Positions 34,235-43,318 of a stretch of 64,000 nt of DNA are shown here, piece after piece. A program made the translations under genes and the position numbers. A model generated the notes under the pieces. The model was not told where the DNA came from. It saw nothing but the letters and a program-made list of their open reading frames with translations, and did no database searches. This stretch comes from Algibacter sp. L3A6 (lineage in GTDB: Bacteria > Bacteroidota > Bacteroidia > Flavobacteriales > Flavobacteriaceae), in contig NZ_CP047030.1 in the NCBI RefSeq assembly GCF_009796825.1, positions 434,001 to 498,000 of the forward strand, given 5' to 3'. The first letter of the stretch is position 1; the number at the start of each line of letters is the position of its first letter.

Positions 34235-36286
34235 TTAATTGAGCGGAGTATTTTTTATATACTCTAAAGTTTTCTTTTTAAAATCTGTTGATATATTTGA
34301 AACATCTAGTTTAGATTTAATTTTTAAGTCAATTTTATCTCCTATAATTTGATGGAGTGTTAAAGATTCTAAAGATGGTATTACTTTTTCATGCAATAAC
34401 GCATCTACAACTCCTCTTATCGCCCCTTTTTTTCTTTCACTTAAAGTATTTTTACCTCCGACAGTAATGCATAAGTCTTCGAGAAGTCTCAAAATATAAT
34501 CCTGTGTATTTTTATTTACAAAATTCTCAAAATTATAATCTTCATTTTCTCCCAACAGAGGTATTATTGAATTAGAAGGAATGTGCAATGGTTTTAAATG
34601 CGATGTATTTTGAATGAAATCAAGTTCAATTGATAATAGTTCTTGAAATAATTTAGGATATTTCTCTGCTTCTTCCTTATAATCACAATTTTCGTCCATC
34701 TCGTTTTTTAACTTAAACATATAATATTTCAAGTCTTTTAATCTACTATGTAAGTAATGAGATTTATTATCATGCTTGGCGTCTTCCATAACATCACTGA
34801 AGAGATTAATTCCCATATTAAACAACCTAGTATTCATTTTGTAATGGGTATAATTTAAAAAATCTAGTGGCAAACAATAATTATTAAATTCCCCTAAGAA
34901 CCTACGCATAAAAACATCTATAACATAATCAATTTTTTTATCAATAACCAATTTGTTTACTATATCCGTTACTTGTAAATAAGTTGCACGACTATCAATA
35001 GAATAAATCGAACGGGTTTTAAAATAATCGTTGTAAACATTGATGATTACCAAACTTGTATTTTTTAAAATATAGGCCTTTTTAAAATTCTTTAAATACT
35101 TTTTAATTTTGCTATTTAATAAAATATTTATTTTAAAGTCAGATATTAAAAAATCTCTTTTATCTTCTACTAATAATGAAAAAACCTCTTTGTTTTTCAT
35201 ATCGTAATATTGCGTTATATACTTTTCAAACCTCTCTTTTAAGTTTGTCTGGATATCATTGCGAGCAACTTGAGAATTATAAACGTAATTATGAATTTGA
35301 TCCTTTAATGATTCGCATTCTGTTTCTACTTCATCAAGATAGTCCTTTATTAAATTAAAAGGTATGGAATAAGGAATTCCCCCATTAAAAGGTTCTGGTT
35401 CTTCATTCACCAATATATTAAGTTGTTTTAAGAAAGCCTTAAGAGTATAAAAAACAGTAAACTCATTACTGCATAGAACTTTAGGGTCTTTAGCTATTTT
35501 TTTTAAAACTTCACCTATATTAGATGGACTCAATTTAGAATAGTTCAATTTCTTATCAAAAAAAATCGGATAATTTAATAATAAGTGTTCATCATTAAAA
35601 CAGTCAAGTTTAATATTATTAAATATTGAAAGTTGAGATAAAATCCTCTTTATTTCTTTACCTGAACTAATTGTTGGGTTCAAATCTATTTCTAAAATTG
35701 CAATTTCCTTGTTTATGAATTCTATACGATTATTAACTTTAGAACAATGCTTTTCAAAATTCACCATTAACAACTCTAGTTCATATGAAACGATATTTAT
35801 CAAACTATCAGTTTGCCATGCAAAAATCTTATCATTATCTTCTTCATCCATTTGACATAAATGTAAATCTAAATCAAAGTGTTTATCTACATTTCCATTT
35901 ATGAAATCATTAAAGGAATAAGCAGGGATCTGACTTTCAATACGACCTAATATTTCACCTAATTTTAGTTTATAGTATCCAAGATATAAAGCTTCTTGAA
36001 GCCCATTATATTCCTTTTCTCCAAACAGAACCAGCCGAGAAGAAAACTGATTAAGTAACCAATATTCCATGTCCACACTTCTAGCATAATATGGATGATC
36101 GCTGTCATCAATCAATTTTCGAATTTGCTTATATTTGGAAGAAACAAATTTTAATTTCTCATAAAACTCTAAATGCTCTATTTTTTCTTCAATTTCATTT
36201 TTTATACTATTCTCAGCCTTATTTAAGGCTTCTAAAGAAATCTTTTTTAAAATAGGTTTTATTACCTCGTTAATTGTTTTACTCAT
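34235..36286 (-). CDS. Large helical island protein of unknown function
   Basis: 683 aa, very rich in Lys, Asn, Glu and Ile, all-helical with coiled-coil stretches, no signal peptide and no catalytic motif I can name. The gene stops 123 bp before the HTH gene and starts 6 bp after the integrase stop, so it is co-transcribed with the integrase. The C-terminal 100 residues (LLRLLEDLCITVGGKNTLSERKKGAIRGVVDALLHEKVIP) look more ordered. Some satellite islands carry a defence or interference gene at this place; there is no direct evidence here. Confidence 0.55.
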   Translation of the reverse strand: MSKTINEVIKPILKKISLEALNKAENSIKNEIEEKIEHLEFYEKLKFVSSKYKQIRKLIDDSDHPYYARSVDMEYWLLNQFSSRLVLFGEKEYNGLQEALYLGYYKLKLGEILGRIESQIPAYSFNDFINGNVDKHFDLDLHLCQMDEEDNDKIFAWQTDSLINIVSYELELLMVNFEKHCSKVNNRIEFINKEIAILEIDLNPTISSGKEIKRILSQLSIFNNIKLDCFNDEHLLLNYPIFFDKKLNYSKLSPSNIGEVLKKIAKDPKVLCSNEFTVFYTLKAFLKQLNILVNEEPEPFNGGIPYSIPFNLIKDYLDEVETECESLKDQIHNYVYNSQVARNDIQTNLKERFEKYITQYYDMKNKEVFSLLVEDKRDFLISDFKINILLNSKIKKYLKNFKKAYILKNTSLVIINVYNDYFKTRSIYSIDSRATYLQVTDIVNKLVIDKKIDYVIDVFMRRFLGEFNNYCLPLDFLNYTHYKMNTRLFNMGINLFSDVMEDAKHDNKSHYLHSRLKDLKYYMFKLKNEMDENCDYKEEAEKYPKLFQELLSIELDFIQNTSHLKPLHIPSNSIIPLLGENEDYNFENFVNKNTQDYILRLLEDLCITVGGKNTLSERKKGAIRGVVDALLHEKVIPSLESLTLHQIIGDKIDLKIKSKLDVSNISTDFKKKTLEYIKNTPLN

Positions 36287-36292
36287 ATTTTT

Positions 36293-37510
36293 TTAATTAA
36301 TGTACTTATCCACGGCATTATCTAATTCGCTACTTATAATCTTTGCATAAACTTGGGTTATTCCAATATCAGAATGATCCATTAGTTTGGAAACATGTTC
36401 GATTCTCATTCCATTATTTAATGCTCTAGTAGCGAAAGTATGCCTACTGATATGAAATGTCAAAGAAAAAGGCAACTCCAAGCGCTTACCCATTTTTGTT
36501 AAATGCATACAGCTTAAAGCAATAGCTTTCCTAACAACTTTAGAGCGTTGTTCTCGATTAGTAAAATACTCTTTATCAATATTTGTAAATGGAAAAATTA
36601 TATCACTATCTATGGAATTTGATTTTTTGTATTTCTTTAAAATATCAATTGCTACTTTTCCAATTCTTACACTATGCTGCCTATTTGTTTTACGAATTAC
36701 CTTAGTAATTTTATGCTCTTTTGAGTCATAATTTTCCCATTTCAATTCTATAATGTCACCAAACCGTAATCCTCCTGAAAAAACTGAAAAAATAAACATA
36801 TCTTTTATAACTTCTGCTTTTGATTTACCTGAAACATCTAATTTCATAAATGCCTCTAGTTGTTTAGCTGATAAAAATCGTTTCGTACTCTTTGATTTTT
36901 TTACACTAAACTTACTAAAAGGAAAATGGCTCAAAGGCACTAAATCTTCTCTTTGAGCCTCTTTGAACATAAGACCGAGAATCTTTAATGAAAAATTAAT
37001 AGTTGTATTGTTATTACCTAAAGTTGTACTGCAATATCCTGCATAGTTTTTTAAAGTAGTGACTGTAATATCATCAAAAGTTATGTCTTTATTCCCTATA
37101 TAGTTTTCAAACTTTTTTAGATAGTTTTTATAGTTGTTATAGGTTGACAAAGCCAACGTGTGTTTTTGTTTTTCGCATCTATCATAAGAATACTCAAAGA
37201 AATTTACATTTGGCTTCCCTTTTATAGCTTCTTTCAATCTTCTTGCTGATGCTGATAAATTTTTAGTTTCTAAATCAGCAATTTGACCCTGAGCATCAGC
37301 AATTTTTTGTGATATATACTTATTTAAGCGAGTTGAATTACTATGGTTTTTCTTAACTATTTGCTTATCACTATCCCATTCGTTTTCACTTATTTTTAAA
37401 CTTAAAGAAATAAATTTTGTCTTTCTGTCTTTTATAACCCTAAGGTATAAGGGAGATTTTCCTGATTTGTCAATTTTATTTATTCTTAATATTACTTTAA
37501 TAGAAGCCAT
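36293..37510 (-). CDS. Island tyrosine integrase
   Basis: 405 aa from the ATG at 37,510 (MASIKVILRINKID); an upstream in-frame ATG at 37,579 would add 23 hydrophobic residues unlike any integrase and is rejected. Arm-binding domain (1-85), SAM-like core domain (about 100-200), catalytic domain with Arg in SGGLRFGDIIEL, HISRHTFATRAL and Tyr in DIGITQVYAKI. Typical of Bacteroidota genomic-island integrases. It sits 175 bp from attC10. Confidence 0.9.
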   Translation of the reverse strand: MASIKVILRINKIDKSGKSPLYLRVIKDRKTKFISLSLKISENEWDSDKQIVKKNHSNSTRLNKYISQKIADAQGQIADLETKNLSASARRLKEAIKGKPNVNFFEYSYDRCEKQKHTLALSTYNNYKNYLKKFENYIGNKDITFDDITVTTLKNYAGYCSTTLGNNNTTINFSLKILGLMFKEAQREDLVPLSHFPFSKFSVKKSKSTKRFLSAKQLEAFMKLDVSGKSKAEVIKDMFIFSVFSGGLRFGDIIELKWENYDSKEHKITKVIRKTNRQHSVRIGKVAIDILKKYKKSNSIDSDIIFPFTNIDKEYFTNREQRSKVVRKAIALSCMHLTKMGKRLELPFSLTFHISRHTFATRALNNGMRIEHVSKLMDHSDIGITQVYAKIISSELDNAVDKYIN

Positions 37511-37557
37511 AATGTATTGATTTAATAAGAACGCAATAGAGCGCAAAACAAAACAAA

Positions 37558-37578
37558 GGTATAACAATAGGTACAACA
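37558..37578. repeat. Tandem GGTaYAACA motif upstream of the island integrase
   Basis: GGTATAACAATAGGTACAAC with one more A. The same two-part motif (GGTACAACATAGGTGCAACA) occurs inside the long sites attC2 and attC8, and AGGTACAACA occurs in the terminator hairpin at the island's left side. It may be the integrase binding or attachment sequence. Confidence 0.45.
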
Positions 37579-37685
37579 AATAATACTTTTACTTATGTTT
37601 TTTTGCTTTAATTAACTTGATAAAAATCATGTTATCGCCCACTAATAGGCGTTTTCGGAGTAATTCAAAGCAATAAGATAAAAAC

Positions 37686-37815
37686 AATACACAACACCGT
37701 GTATAATTAATTGCTTGGTCACTGCCGACTTACGAACATTCCTACGGAATATTCTATCTGTGATTTATTTGCTAAATTAGTTGCTTAACCACGCAACTAA
37801 CCATACACATCAACG
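37686..37815 (+). repeat. attC10 (130 bp), uninterrupted
   Basis: GTGTATAATTAATTGC pairs with GCAACTAACCATACAC; apical hairpin GAACATTCC/TACG/GGAATATTC. Its opening ATACACAAC does not pair with the nearest cassette start on the left (GTTGTACAGC at 27,557), so the cassette in between has lost an end. It contains CAACACCGTGTATAA, a perfect IS110 variant B target, yet is empty. Crossover 37,815/37,816. Confidence 0.85.
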
Positions 37816-37837
37816 TTAGCATTAATTACCCACAAAA

Positions 37838-38524
37838 ATGATTAATAAAAAGGAATTTACTCAAAATCTAAAATTGACTCAACATTATTGTGCAGAAAAA
37901 TTGATAAACACTTCTAAAGATTTAGCATCTATACTCAGAACAATAAACCCTGTAATAAATGGAAAACATATTTTTGATTTTGAACTAACACATTTTGAAT
38001 ATTTAGATATTGAGTATTTAACTTTATCTAAATGGAATTTAAACGAGGACGAATACTTTTCTGATATCGTTCCCAATTTGTTTCATAGTCAGTTGGCGAT
38101 TAAAAAACAACCCACAGAAATTATAGCTAAAGAATTTAAAGGACGAATTTTGGTTTCTGAATACAAATGCTCAGTAACTGATGGAGCATCTGAAGCTGAG
38201 TCTCAAGGTTTAATTGACATTTATGATTTACCTCCCATTGATACTTGGTTTTATCTTAATATTAAGGAAGGACTTCTTTTTAGTTGGATTCCTGAAAAAT
38301 ATATTGACTTAATTAATAATGCGGTTTTAGTTAATTGTGTTGATATTCTTCAATGGATGGACTTAAATTATAGAGACCTTTATTTATCTATTTTTGGAAA
38401 GGAGACTATAATAGAGACATATAATACTATTGAATGTGAACTTGACATAGATTTAAATGAAAAAACGAAAAGCAGTTTTTGGGATATATTTAAAAGAAGA
38501 AAAACTAATGCTAACAATGGCTAA
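37838..38524 (+). CDS. Cassette 11 hypothetical cytosolic protein
   Basis: 228 aa, acidic, no signal or membrane segment. Conserved-looking core LEYLDIEYLTLSKWNLNEDEYFSDI... and TWFYLNIKEGLLFSWIPEKYIDLINNAV. Such architecture is common among polymorphic-toxin immunity or DUF proteins of Bacteroidota but I cannot assign it. The stop codon lies inside attC11: the last four residues (NANNG region) are encoded by the recombination site. Confidence 0.6.
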   Translation: MINKKEFTQNLKLTQHYCAEKLINTSKDLASILRTINPVINGKHIFDFELTHFEYLDIEYLTLSKWNLNEDEYFSDIVPNLFHSQLAIKKQPTEIIAKEFKGRILVSEYKCSVTDGASEAESQGLIDIYDLPPIDTWFYLNIKEGLLFSWIPEKYIDLINNAVLVNCVDILQWMDLNYRDLYLSIFGKETIIETYNTIECELDIDLNEKTKSSFWDIFKRRKTNANNG

Positions 38525-38699
38525 AATTAATACGGGTTTTGGTGCTTAATCCAAAGTTTAGTGTATTTTTATAAAGTCCGCCAAATCTTTTGATTTGGCT
38601 TTAGAACAGAAAAATATAAAACAAAATAAAAAGCTTTGGCTAATCGCTAAACCGAAATTAAATGCTAATTTAATCCCGTACTAACCTTAGCCGAAGACG
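38506..38699 (+). repeat. attC11 (194 bp)
   Basis: Opening TAATGCTAAC is the exact complement of the cassette 11 start GTTAGCATTA. Inner TCCGCCAAATCTTTTGATTTGGC hairpin region and long arms TTGGCTAATCG...CCTTAGCCGAAGACG. Crossover 38,699/38,700. Confidence 0.85.
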
Positions 38700-38724
38700 T
38701 TGTGCTTCATTAAACAAAAAATAA

Positions 38725-39960
38725 ATGATAAGAAAAATTTCTAAAGGGTTATTTAAAATTTTAATTGTTACATCAATACTTATTGGATTGCTTTATGGAG
38801 GGTTTCACCTGTGGGAATACATATCAGGAGGTAAGTTCGTGAAATATTTATCAAATAATAGTGAGACTATTCCTTTAAATGAAACTTTTACCTATGAAAA
38901 AATAGGGAAAGATATCGAAAAAAAACAGTTAATATTAGTGGGTGAGATTCATGGATTCCATGAACCAACGAAGTTTGATATTGATTTTTTCAAATTCCTT
39001 CATAAAAATCACAATGTTAACCATTACATCGCTGAACTTGATTTTGTACAAGCTAGTTTACTTAATGATTTTCTTATAACTGGAGATGAAAAAAAACTCA
39101 AAGAAATACTGAAGAATTGGGTGGTTATTCAAGGCAGAAACAACAAAGATTATTTCAACAAATACTTGACTTTACATCGCTATTATAAAAAACTTCCTGA
39201 AAATCATAAATTTAAAATTATTGGAATAGATAAAATACAAGATGAAGGTTTACTAAAAAAATACCTAAAGGAACTCTATCCAAATATTACCAATAATATA
39301 AAAGATACTTTCGAGAATAAATCAGTTTATGATTTAATAATTGAACTAGAAACTATTCATAATGATGACCCTGATATATTATTAACCTTATCCTACTTAA
39401 AGTCTAATGTTCAATATATTGAAGACAAGGTAAACAGAGAAGAAGTAATGTTTCTTAACTTTAGTAAATTATACAAAAGCTATAATCTAAAAGAGCACAA
39501 ACTATATGGGTATTTTGGTTTAGCTCATGTATTTCAATATAGGATAAATGGATATCATCCTTTGGCGTCTAAAATTAGGCAATCAGATTTAGACCTTGAA
39601 GATAAAATAATGTCAGTTAACATTATGATGAATGATAGTTATATGGTGATGCCAAGTAATCTATTGCCAGGATTCATGAGTGATGAAGGACCTTATACCA
39701 GAATGCCTATTTCAGCCGATAATATGCTCTTTATGTATATCGTTGGGATAAAAGATTTTAAGAGAATGACACCAAAGTATCAAAAATCGTTAATAAAAAT
39801 GGACGGAAAAAATAGTCCATATTCAAATTCTGAAAGAATGAATAGGACTATACAATTACTTCCTGTTACAGATACATTTGAAATGACAGATAAAGGTAAA
39901 CCTTATATCCAGTATACTGTTTTTATGAGAAATTCAGATTGGGCAGAACCAATGGAATAA
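38725..39960 (+). CDS. Cassette 12 membrane-anchored protein, ChaN/Tiki-like superfamily
   Basis: 411 aa. One N-terminal membrane helix (about 8-30), then an exported or anchored domain. LILVGEIHGFHEPTKFDIDFFKFL (about 73-97) and YGYFGLAHVFQYR (about 270-282) match the two sequence blocks of the Tiki/ChaN/TraB-like metalloprotease-fold superfamily: a GE-x-H segment near the N-terminus and a G-x-x-H segment later. ChaN binds haem; others are proteases or esterase-like. Single gene of cassette 12 (38,700-41,324). Specific function unknown. Confidence 0.6.
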   Translation: MIRKISKGLFKILIVTSILIGLLYGGFHLWEYISGGKFVKYLSNNSETIPLNETFTYEKIGKDIEKKQLILVGEIHGFHEPTKFDIDFFKFLHKNHNVNHYIAELDFVQASLLNDFLITGDEKKLKEILKNWVVIQGRNNKDYFNKYLTLHRYYKKLPENHKFKIIGIDKIQDEGLLKKYLKELYPNITNNIKDTFENKSVYDLIIELETIHNDDPDILLTLSYLKSNVQYIEDKVNREEVMFLNFSKLYKSYNLKEHKLYGYFGLAHVFQYRINGYHPLASKIRQSDLDLEDKIMSVNIMMNDSYMVMPSNLLPGFMSDEGPYTRMPISADNMLFMYIVGIKDFKRMTPKYQKSLIKMDGKNSPYSNSERMNRTIQLLPVTDTFEMTDKGKPYIQYTVFMRNSDWAEPME

Positions 39961-40009
39961 ATAACGAAAGCACAACAAAGTACTGTGCTAAAAAACAAGT
40001 AAAATCTTA

Positions 40010-40981
40010 TTAATTTTTCACTAGCGTACTTTTATATTCCTTGTCAAATATTAAACCCGATTTTGCAATAGCAAAAGCTTGTTTTAGTAGCTTATTACAT
40101 ACCGCTATTAATGCTAATTTTTTACGCTTTCCTTTTGCTACTAATCGTTCATAAATATCCCTGCATGCTTTGTTGTATTTACAAGCTGTAAAACTGCACA
40201 TAAATAATAAATTCCTGAGTTTTTGATTGCCCATTTTACTAATTCGTGGTCGTCCTTTTATACTACTTCCACTTTGCCTAATCACTGGAGTTAATCCTGC
40301 GTAACTACATAATTCTGCTGCACTCGAAAAGCGTTCAAAACCACCTGTTAAAACGATTAACATAATAGATGTTTTTTTTCCGATTCCTGGTATGGTTTTT
40401 ATTCGAGTAAATAAATCTTTATGAGCCTCTTTTACTAAAACTAGCAATAACTCTTCTAAGCTGGACATCTCTTTATCTAAATGTTTTAAACTACGTTTTA
40501 AGGATCTTACAATGGCTTTACTTGGTTCCCCTAAAACAGATTCACCATGAAGTTTATTCTTTATCATTGTACGCTGTTTTGTGTACACAGAAAGGGTTCT
40601 GGTAATTTGAAGACACTCCTGTACTTCCTTGGAACTACCTTTCCAAAGCTTTAACTCTACTTGCTCAGCATAAGAACATATAAGTTTTGAATCACTCTTA
40701 TCGGTCTTAATCTTGGATAGCCTCATCTGGATAAATCGTTTTACAGACAATGGGTTTTCTACTGAAACATTTAGACCTTCTTCAAACAAATAATAAGCCA
40801 ACTGATAATGATAGTAACCTGTAGCTTCCATCACACAATGACTCTCAGAATTTAAAAGTTTTCTAAATGCTTTAAAGCCTGAAACCTTGTTTTTAAACTG
40901 ATAATAATTACCATCTGAATCTGTGACATCAAAAACTAAATAACTAATGTCAATACCAAAATATTTAATATCTTTATTCAT
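40010..40981 (-). CDS. IS110-family transposase (copy 3)
   Basis: 323 aa, same protein sequence as the copy at 13,051-14,022 with only silent differences seen. Intact DEDD residues and C-terminal serine domain. Confidence 0.92.
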   Translation of the reverse strand: MNKDIKYFGIDISYLVFDVTDSDGNYYQFKNKVSGFKAFRKLLNSESHCVMEATGYYHYQLAYYLFEEGLNVSVENPLSVKRFIQMRLSKIKTDKSDSKLICSYAEQVELKLWKGSSKEVQECLQITRTLSVYTKQRTMIKNKLHGESVLGEPSKAIVRSLKRSLKHLDKEMSSLEELLLVLVKEAHKDLFTRIKTIPGIGKKTSIMLIVLTGGFERFSSAAELCSYAGLTPVIRQSGSSIKGRPRISKMGNQKLRNLLFMCSFTACKYNKACRDIYERLVAKGKRKKLALIAVCNKLLKQAFAIAKSGLIFDKEYKSTLVKN

Positions 40982-40998
40982 AACAAATTATTTTTTTG

Positions 40999-41153
40999 AA
41001 AGGACATACTACGCGAGTTTCAACGACTTAAAATCGAGGTCTTAAAGCCTCACAGAACTGTTCGAAATCTGTGTAGAAAAGAGAGGGGATTTACAATGTT
41101 GACGAGATCTGTAGTCTCTCCGTGTATATTAACCTTATTCCTCTCTTTTGTGC
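40999..41153 (-). ncRNA. Candidate bridge RNA, copy 3 (target guide CCGTGTA)
   Basis: Guide strand CCGTGTA at 41,120-41,126 equals the right target flank CCGTGTA at 41,206-41,212, although the bases after that (AAAAATAATT) differ from those at copies 2 and 5. Confidence 0.68.
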
Positions 41154-41335
41154 TTTCTATTTTATATGTTTAAATTAGTCTTTTTTATTTAAATGCTAAC
41201 TTAAGCCGTGTAAAAATAATTGCGGTTTAGTGCTTTATCAAAGGCAATTGCGTGTTTGCCTGCATCTGATTTTCCTTCGGAAAATCCTCGCATACAAACC
41301 CGCATCTATTCTTATACATAAACGTTGCCCACAAT

Positions 41336-41929
41336 ATGAAAAAACTGCTATCAATAATAATTATACTTCTAATTTGCTCTTGCGCAAGTCCGAAATATAA
41401 GGTTATTGACTTTGGACAATTTGAAATTACTGTTCCTGAAAAATGGAATAAATACGAAAGAAAAGGAATTGATAGTTATGTTGGCGGAATTATAACGGAT
41501 AAAAACGATTCGCTAAATTTTGATTTTGGAAGATATTCTGCTGACTTAAGTAAGAGTAATTATCCTATGGTTTATGATTCTATCGGATTAGCAGAACTGA
41601 CAAAAAAAGAACGCGAATTATTGCCGAATACGAAACATCTAATTGTCGAAGATTTATTTAAAACAGATGTTGATTTTAAAGAATATTTACAATACCAAAC
41701 TGAATTAGATTCTATTGATTGTTTCAAAGCGAAAATAATTACGCCGAGAAACAAAGGTTATGGAGGAAGCGGAATTTATATCGAAAACTTAACTGGTAGC
41801 AAAGAAAAATACAATAGGGTCGGAATTGGATTTTACGGATGGTACTTAAATGAAAAAACTCAAGCGGAATTTATCAAAGCATTGAAAACATTACGCTTCG
41901 AAAAACACTGTGGGCAACAACGTATATAG
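41336..41929 (+). CDS. Cassette 13 lipoprotein (PsbP/MOG1-like fold)
   Basis: 197 aa; lipobox Cys16 (LLICSC). Mature domain: FGQFEITVPEKWNKYERKGIDSYVGGIITDKNDSLNFDFGRYS ... KTQAEFIKALKTLRF, the pattern of PsbP-like small alpha/beta proteins also seen at 51,205. The reading frame ends inside attC13, so the last 11 residues come from the recombination site. Periplasmic or outer-membrane location; role unknown. Confidence 0.6.
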   Translation: MKKLLSIIIILLICSCASPKYKVIDFGQFEITVPEKWNKYERKGIDSYVGGIITDKNDSLNFDFGRYSADLSKSNYPMVYDSIGLAELTKKERELLPNTKHLIVEDLFKTDVDFKEYLQYQTELDSIDCFKAKIITPRNKGYGGSGIYIENLTGSKEKYNRVGIGFYGWYLNEKTQAEFIKALKTLRFEKHCGQQRI

Positions 41930-42100
41930 CTCATAGCTAGTCAGTTGCTTAATCAAAGTTAAGGCATATTTGCTAGTCCGCCAAATTTTTTAATTTGGCT
42001 TATTGAGAAAAAAGATAATAAGAAAAATTAAAAAATTCGGCTCGTGCTTAATCCGAAAATAATTTCATAATTTGCACGCTACGAGCCATATACAGAGACG
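41909..42100 (+). repeat. attC13 (192 bp)
   Basis: Opening TGTGGGCAAC exactly complements cassette start GTTGCCCACA. Same long-arm class as attC6 (AGTCCGCCAAATTTTTT; ATTCGGCTCGTGCTTAATCCG). Crossover 42,100/42,101. Confidence 0.87.
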
Positions 42101-42179
42101 TTGGCAGTAATATTGAAAAAAAAATTAACTTTAAACAGTTCTATTCAATTACTATTTTTAACCTTTAAATTCAAAAATT

Positions 42180-42485
42180 ATGAAAAAAGTACTTTTTATC
42201 TTAATGCTTGCATTTTTTAATTTTTCATTTACAAATGGAAAAATTGAACCTAATTCTAATAATTTAGAAAAAATGACAATTAATAAACCTATAACTAAAC
42301 AAATAGTTAAGGGAGATTTAATTGCAACTATAACTGTATATCCTTGCGAAGGCGCTGGAGGTGTAACCCATGTTACAACTATAGTAGATTGCGAAGGAGA
42401 CGGAGTAATCGATTACGAATATTCCGGTTATACATGTGCCGATTATGCTGAAGCAATACTTGATCAATTCGTTGCTTCCTGCTAA
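42180..42485 (+). CDS. Small secreted four-cysteine peptide precursor (cassette 14)
   Basis: 101 aa. Signal peptide to about residue 20 (LMLAFFNFSFTNG), then a linker and a compact C-terminal part with four cysteines: YPCEGAGG, TIVDCEGDGV, SGYTCADYAE and a final Cys (VASC-stop). A double glycine lies just after the first Cys. Followed 45 bp later by GLPGLI and TonB-type receptor genes. It looks like a small disulphide-stabilised exported peptide; not a known family to me. Confidence 0.6.
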   Translation: MKKVLFILMLAFFNFSFTNGKIEPNSNNLEKMTINKPITKQIVKGDLIATITVYPCEGAGGVTHVTTIVDCEGDGVIDYEYSGYTCADYAEAILDQFVASC

Positions 42486-42530
42486 ATAAACTATGAGAGA
42501 ATAGAACTGTTTTTAATAAATTAACATAAT

Positions 42531-43316
42531 ATGAAAATAATAATCTTCTTAACTTATTCATTAATATTAACTAGTGCCCAAGCTCAAGTTAATAAGAAAG
42601 GACTAATCAACTATGGACATAAACAAAGTATGGGCATGGGAGCACCTATAGGTGTTGACTATAATTCTATGTTGGTATTTGACAATATCCAATCTACCTA
42701 TTTTTTTGCAAAAGATTCTTTAGAAGGAGGCTCGATAAGAACAAGTGTAATTATAAAGAATGAAGATAGAACAATTGTTGTCCCCAAAAACACCTCAAAA
42801 ATTGGATTTATATATAACTTAAACACAAGTAAAGATTCGCTTAAAAGTAGAGATATAGGATTTAAATATGTTAAAGAAAAAATACCAAAAATAAATTGGA
42901 CAATATCAAATAAATTTAAATCTATAGGAGGGTATAAATGTCAGAAAGCAGAAGGAAATTTTAGAGGCAGGAATTATACTACATGGTTTGCGATAGAAAT
43001 TCCATTACCTTTCGGTCCATGGAAATTAAACGGTCTGCCTGGTTTAATTTTAGAGGCTTATGACACAAAAAAAGAAGTGTATTTTTATTTCAAATCAATT
43101 AAATACCCAAATTATGATATTAAAAACATCATAATTCCAAAACCCGATATCGAAAATAAAAAATGGATACCTCTTGCAGAGTATGAAAACTTTTTAATTA
43201 GTTCGTATAATAGAGCAATTCAAAACAGTCGTATGGTAATTGAGCAAGCTGGTATTTATTCACAAGAAGATAAAAGAAAAATGAAAGATAGTTATATTGA
43301 GGATTTTGAAAATTAA
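42531..43316 (+). CDS. GLPGLI family protein (cassette 14)
   Basis: 261 aa, signal peptide to about residue 19 (LTSAQA). Contains the family-defining block PWKLNGLPGLILEAYD near residues 163-178, preceded by GYKCQKAEGNFRGRNYTTWFA. GLPGLI proteins (TIGR01200) are exported Bacteroidota proteins of unknown biochemistry that often neighbour CarboxypepD_reg/TonB-like receptors, as here (2-bp gap). Confidence 0.88.
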   Translation: MKIIIFLTYSLILTSAQAQVNKKGLINYGHKQSMGMGAPIGVDYNSMLVFDNIQSTYFFAKDSLEGGSIRTSVIIKNEDRTIVVPKNTSKIGFIYNLNTSKDSLKSRDIGFKYVKEKIPKINWTISNKFKSIGGYKCQKAEGNFRGRNYTTWFAIEIPLPFGPWKLNGLPGLILEAYDTKKEVYFYFKSIKYPNYDIKNIIIPKPDIENKKWIPLAEYENFLISSYNRAIQNSRMVIEQAGIYSQEDKRKMKDSYIEDFEN

Positions 43317-43318
43317 TT

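Larger units (their letters stand above)
39978..41205 (-). mobile_element. IS110-family element, copy 3 (variant B)
   Basis: 1228 bp between CAACA and CCGTGTA of attC12, intact. Confidence 0.9.
39967..41324 (+). repeat. attC12, split by IS110 copy 3
   Basis: Pieces 39,967-39,977 and 41,206-41,324 rejoin to 130 bp. Opening AAAGCACAAC pairs with the cassette start GTTGTGCTTC at 9 of 10 positions. Right piece resembles attC4. Confidence 0.82.

Noticed and set aside
36293..37579. Upstream start for the island integrase
   Set aside because: The 23 added residues are hydrophobic and unlike integrase N-termini; MASIKVILRINK at 37,510 is the usual beginning of this family.
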